This document shows positions 62,702 through 64,000 of a stretch of 64,000 bases of DNA, piece after piece (position 1 is the stretch's first letter; the number at the start of each line of letters is the position of its first letter). The translations under genes were made by a program, and so were the position numbers. Source of the DNA: Coleofasciculus sp. FACHB-1120 (GTDB taxonomy: Bacteria > Cyanobacteriota > Cyanobacteriia > Cyanobacteriales > FACHB-T130); assembly GCF_014698845.1 (NCBI RefSeq), contig NZ_JACJTV010000019.1:1-64000 (forward strand), written 5' to 3'. A model generated the notes under the pieces. That model made no database searches, was not told the origin of the DNA, and worked only from the letters and a program-made list of their open reading frames with translations.

Positions 62702-63144
62702 AGCGTCCTCGTAATGATTTTCAAGATTGAGTTTGAATGTGTTATTCAGACTGCGATCGCAAAAACTTAGATTTGTGTTGCACTCTTAAGAATGGGAGTT
62801 GGGGGAGCTAATATGCAGCATCCCAAAGATAAATAGAGATAAGAGACAACAGATACCAATTCACTATTTTTATGTCACATTTACGATCCCCCCAACCCCC
62901 CTTCAAAAGGGGGGCAAATAGACGTATTGGTGGCAGAAATAAAGTGAAATGCTATGAGACTATTTGCAGAGACTCAACCTAAGCTGTGTGTCTCCCTTCC
63001 GGATTTATTCGCTATCCTGTGTGAATGTTTTTTGGTATACGAATAAGCTATTAAGGCAAGCGTTCCGATAGCGTTCTTCCAGCGTTCGATGTCCCCAAAC
63101 CCTTACCCTACGGTATGTATGCATATAACCCCAGAAAAATAATT

Positions 63145-63225
63145 GCGATCGAGTACAGCCCTTTGGTCATGAAAACAGCGAAGCGAGGCGTTAGTCTAGC
63201 GCCGACCTGTCAGTTCGCTAACAGC
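63145..63225. repeat. Dispersed 90-bp repeat, copy B
   Basis: GCGATCGAGTACAGCCCTTT, then ggtcatgaaaacagcgaagcg and aggcgttagtctagcgcc. Matches copy A at 41368-41460 in order, without its internal duplication. Confidence 0.6.
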
Positions 63226-63490
63226 GCCCGGTGGTTGTCTACTTGTGGTTTCTCGTAACGGATTGCGGCTCGTGGGAACTGCTTGAGACGATTAATAAAA
63301 GACTAGAAAAATAGACTTATTCAGTTTCTAGCTGCACAATCCTAGAAAAATTTATTCAGAATTGGTGAGTCGCCAAAAATATTGCGATAAAGCATCTTCG
63401 CTTTAACCCCAGTGCGAGTGATGTGAATCACAAAAATGCAAATTCCTTATCACATTTAATTGAACGCTTTGCGAACGCTGCTTTGAATAA

Positions 63491-63542
63491 CTTGGTATTT
63501 AGTTCAAGCAATTCACTAATTTACAACGCAAATACCAAGGAG
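63491..63542 (+). promoter_or_regulatory. 5' leader stem-loop overlapping the ribosome site
   Basis: CTTGGTATTT (63491-63500) is the exact reverse complement of AAATACCAAG (63530-63539). The AAGGAG ribosome site of the next gene (63537-63542) is partly inside the right arm. Formation would hide the site; whether it forms in vivo is unknown. Confidence 0.4.
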
Positions 63543-63550
63543 CAACTTCC

Positions 63551-64000
63551 ATGATCTCTAATATGAAACGTGCAAAAGTAGCGATCGCATTTTCTGCCAC
63601 TCTAATATCTACTGCTGCCATTCCCACCGCAGCATTTGCTGGAGATAATAAAGTCTACGCTGGAAATATGTGTCAGCCTGAGACTTCAGCTTCTAATCAG
63701 CAATTTAGTCGTATAGCTGGACAGTTTTTAGTTCAAGGTAGCACATCCATTAACCTGCGTTGTCCTGTTGTTCGGGACATTACATCAGGGACGGAAAATG
63801 GCAGCACAGGACCGCTTGCCTTTGTGCATGTATTCAGTAATAACGCTCAGTCTACAACCCTAAAGTGCGAGCTGCGGGCTAACCAGCCAAACTCTCTAAG
63901 TTCCCAATCTCAGAAATTAACAATCGCACTGAGCGGTGGTGCTGTAGGTACCCCGAAGAAGCATATGTTCAATTTCACCGGACCTGTAGCTCAAACTGCT
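63551..64000 (+). CDS. Secreted protein, cut by the window end
   Basis: 150 residues are visible, open to the last base. A signal peptide (VAIAFSATLISTAAIPTAAF, cut after AFA at residue 30) leads a mature part with three Cys (NMCQPE, NLRCPVV, LKCELR). Pattern: FSRIAGQFLVQGSTSINLRC, then PLAFVHVFSNNAQSTTLKCE. AAGGAG lies 8 bases before the ATG. Secreted beta-rich protein of unknown function. Confidence 0.75.
   Translation, partial: MISNMKRAKVAIAFSATLISTAAIPTAAFAGDNKVYAGNMCQPETSASNQQFSRIAGQFLVQGSTSINLRCPVVRDITSGTENGSTGPLAFVHVFSNNAQSTTLKCELRANQPNSLSSQSQKLTIALSGGAVGTPKKHMFNFTGPVAQTA

Larger units (their letters stand above)
62702..63550. other. Long intergenic stretch with repeats
   Basis: 849 bases with no credible gene. 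CCCCCC (62896-62901) / GGGGGG (62909-62914) is a C/G hairpin. A dispersed repeat copy lies at 63145-63225, and a 10-bp inverted repeat sits before the next gene. HIP1 copies are present. Confidence 0.6.

Noticed and set aside
1-64000. CRISPR arrays, rRNA operons, complete insertion sequences
   Set aside because: No regularly spaced repeats of 25-40 bases, no rRNA-like stretches and no transposase frames were seen.

Overview
The window is chromosomal DNA from a cyanobacterium, very probably a filamentous one. The highly iterated palindrome GCGATCGC (HIP1) recurs throughout, inside and between genes. Many genes belong to cyanobacterial families: an acyl-ACP synthetase (Aas), DUF3110, YlqD, an EGY-like site-2 protease, a VTE5/VTE6-like polyprenol kinase, and a HetZ/PatU3-like pair that is typical of filamentous lineages. 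No phage or complete insertion sequence was found. Function calls rest on reading motifs by eye; no database search was run.

Region 1 (1-9.2 kb) is accessory and defence-like. A two-gene minus-strand unit encodes a ParA-type ATPase with an N-terminal HsdR_N-like PD-(D/E)xK nuclease domain, plus a ParB-like protein carrying a duplicated C-terminal module. Next come an antitoxin/PIN-toxin pair, an XRE regulator facing two small cyanobacterial genes across a promoter with two matching palindromes, and a solitary GspE/PilB-type ATPase. A three-gene TIR cluster follows: an unknown protein, a double-TIR protein, and a membrane-anchored TIR-like protein with an apparent loss of the catalytic Glu.

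Region 2 (9.3-32.9 kb) is mostly housekeeping: a Uma2 protein, the pyruvate dehydrogenase E2 subunit, acyl-ACP synthetase, a LCIB/theta-type carbonic anhydrase flanked by two degenerate repeats, RecQ, an SDR, tRNA-Leu(UAG), a transglutaminase-fold membrane protein that has lost its Cys and His, the HetZ/PatU3-like pair, a FHA-flavoprotein next to a FHA/zinc-ribbon protein, a second Uma2, endonuclease V and a GT2 glycosyltransferase.

Region 3 (33.5-50 kb) holds a secreted GH16 enzyme, IspD, a GT9 glycosyltransferase and a GmhB-like phosphatase (cell-surface sugars), an orphan sugar ABC permease, two large cyclic-di-GMP proteins (PAS-GAF-PAS-PAS-GGDEF and CHASE2-GGDEF-EAL), MurQ, a VanX-like dipeptidase, YidD and the polyprenol kinase.

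Region 4 (50.5-56.3 kb) is an NAD-biosynthesis cluster: pncB, nadD and an NrtR-like regulator, followed by a PchB-like chorismate-mutase-fold gene and nadE. A near-perfect palindrome lies between the -35 and -10 elements upstream of pncB, the natural site for NrtR control. Region 5 (56.5-64 kb) holds a site-2 protease, an SGNH hydrolase, an acyl-CoA-dehydrogenase-fold monooxygenase candidate, a methyltransferase and a secreted protein cut by the window end.

Several short dispersed repeat families are visible, including GTAGGG...CCCTAC palindromes, a GCGTACCTTTGCGTTA type and a 90-bp 'tacagccctttgg' element. Some repeat-like sequence has been captured in frame inside genes. Two small genes of 50 and 44 codons (50509-50661 and 56142-56276) have credible ribosome binding sites and are easily missed.
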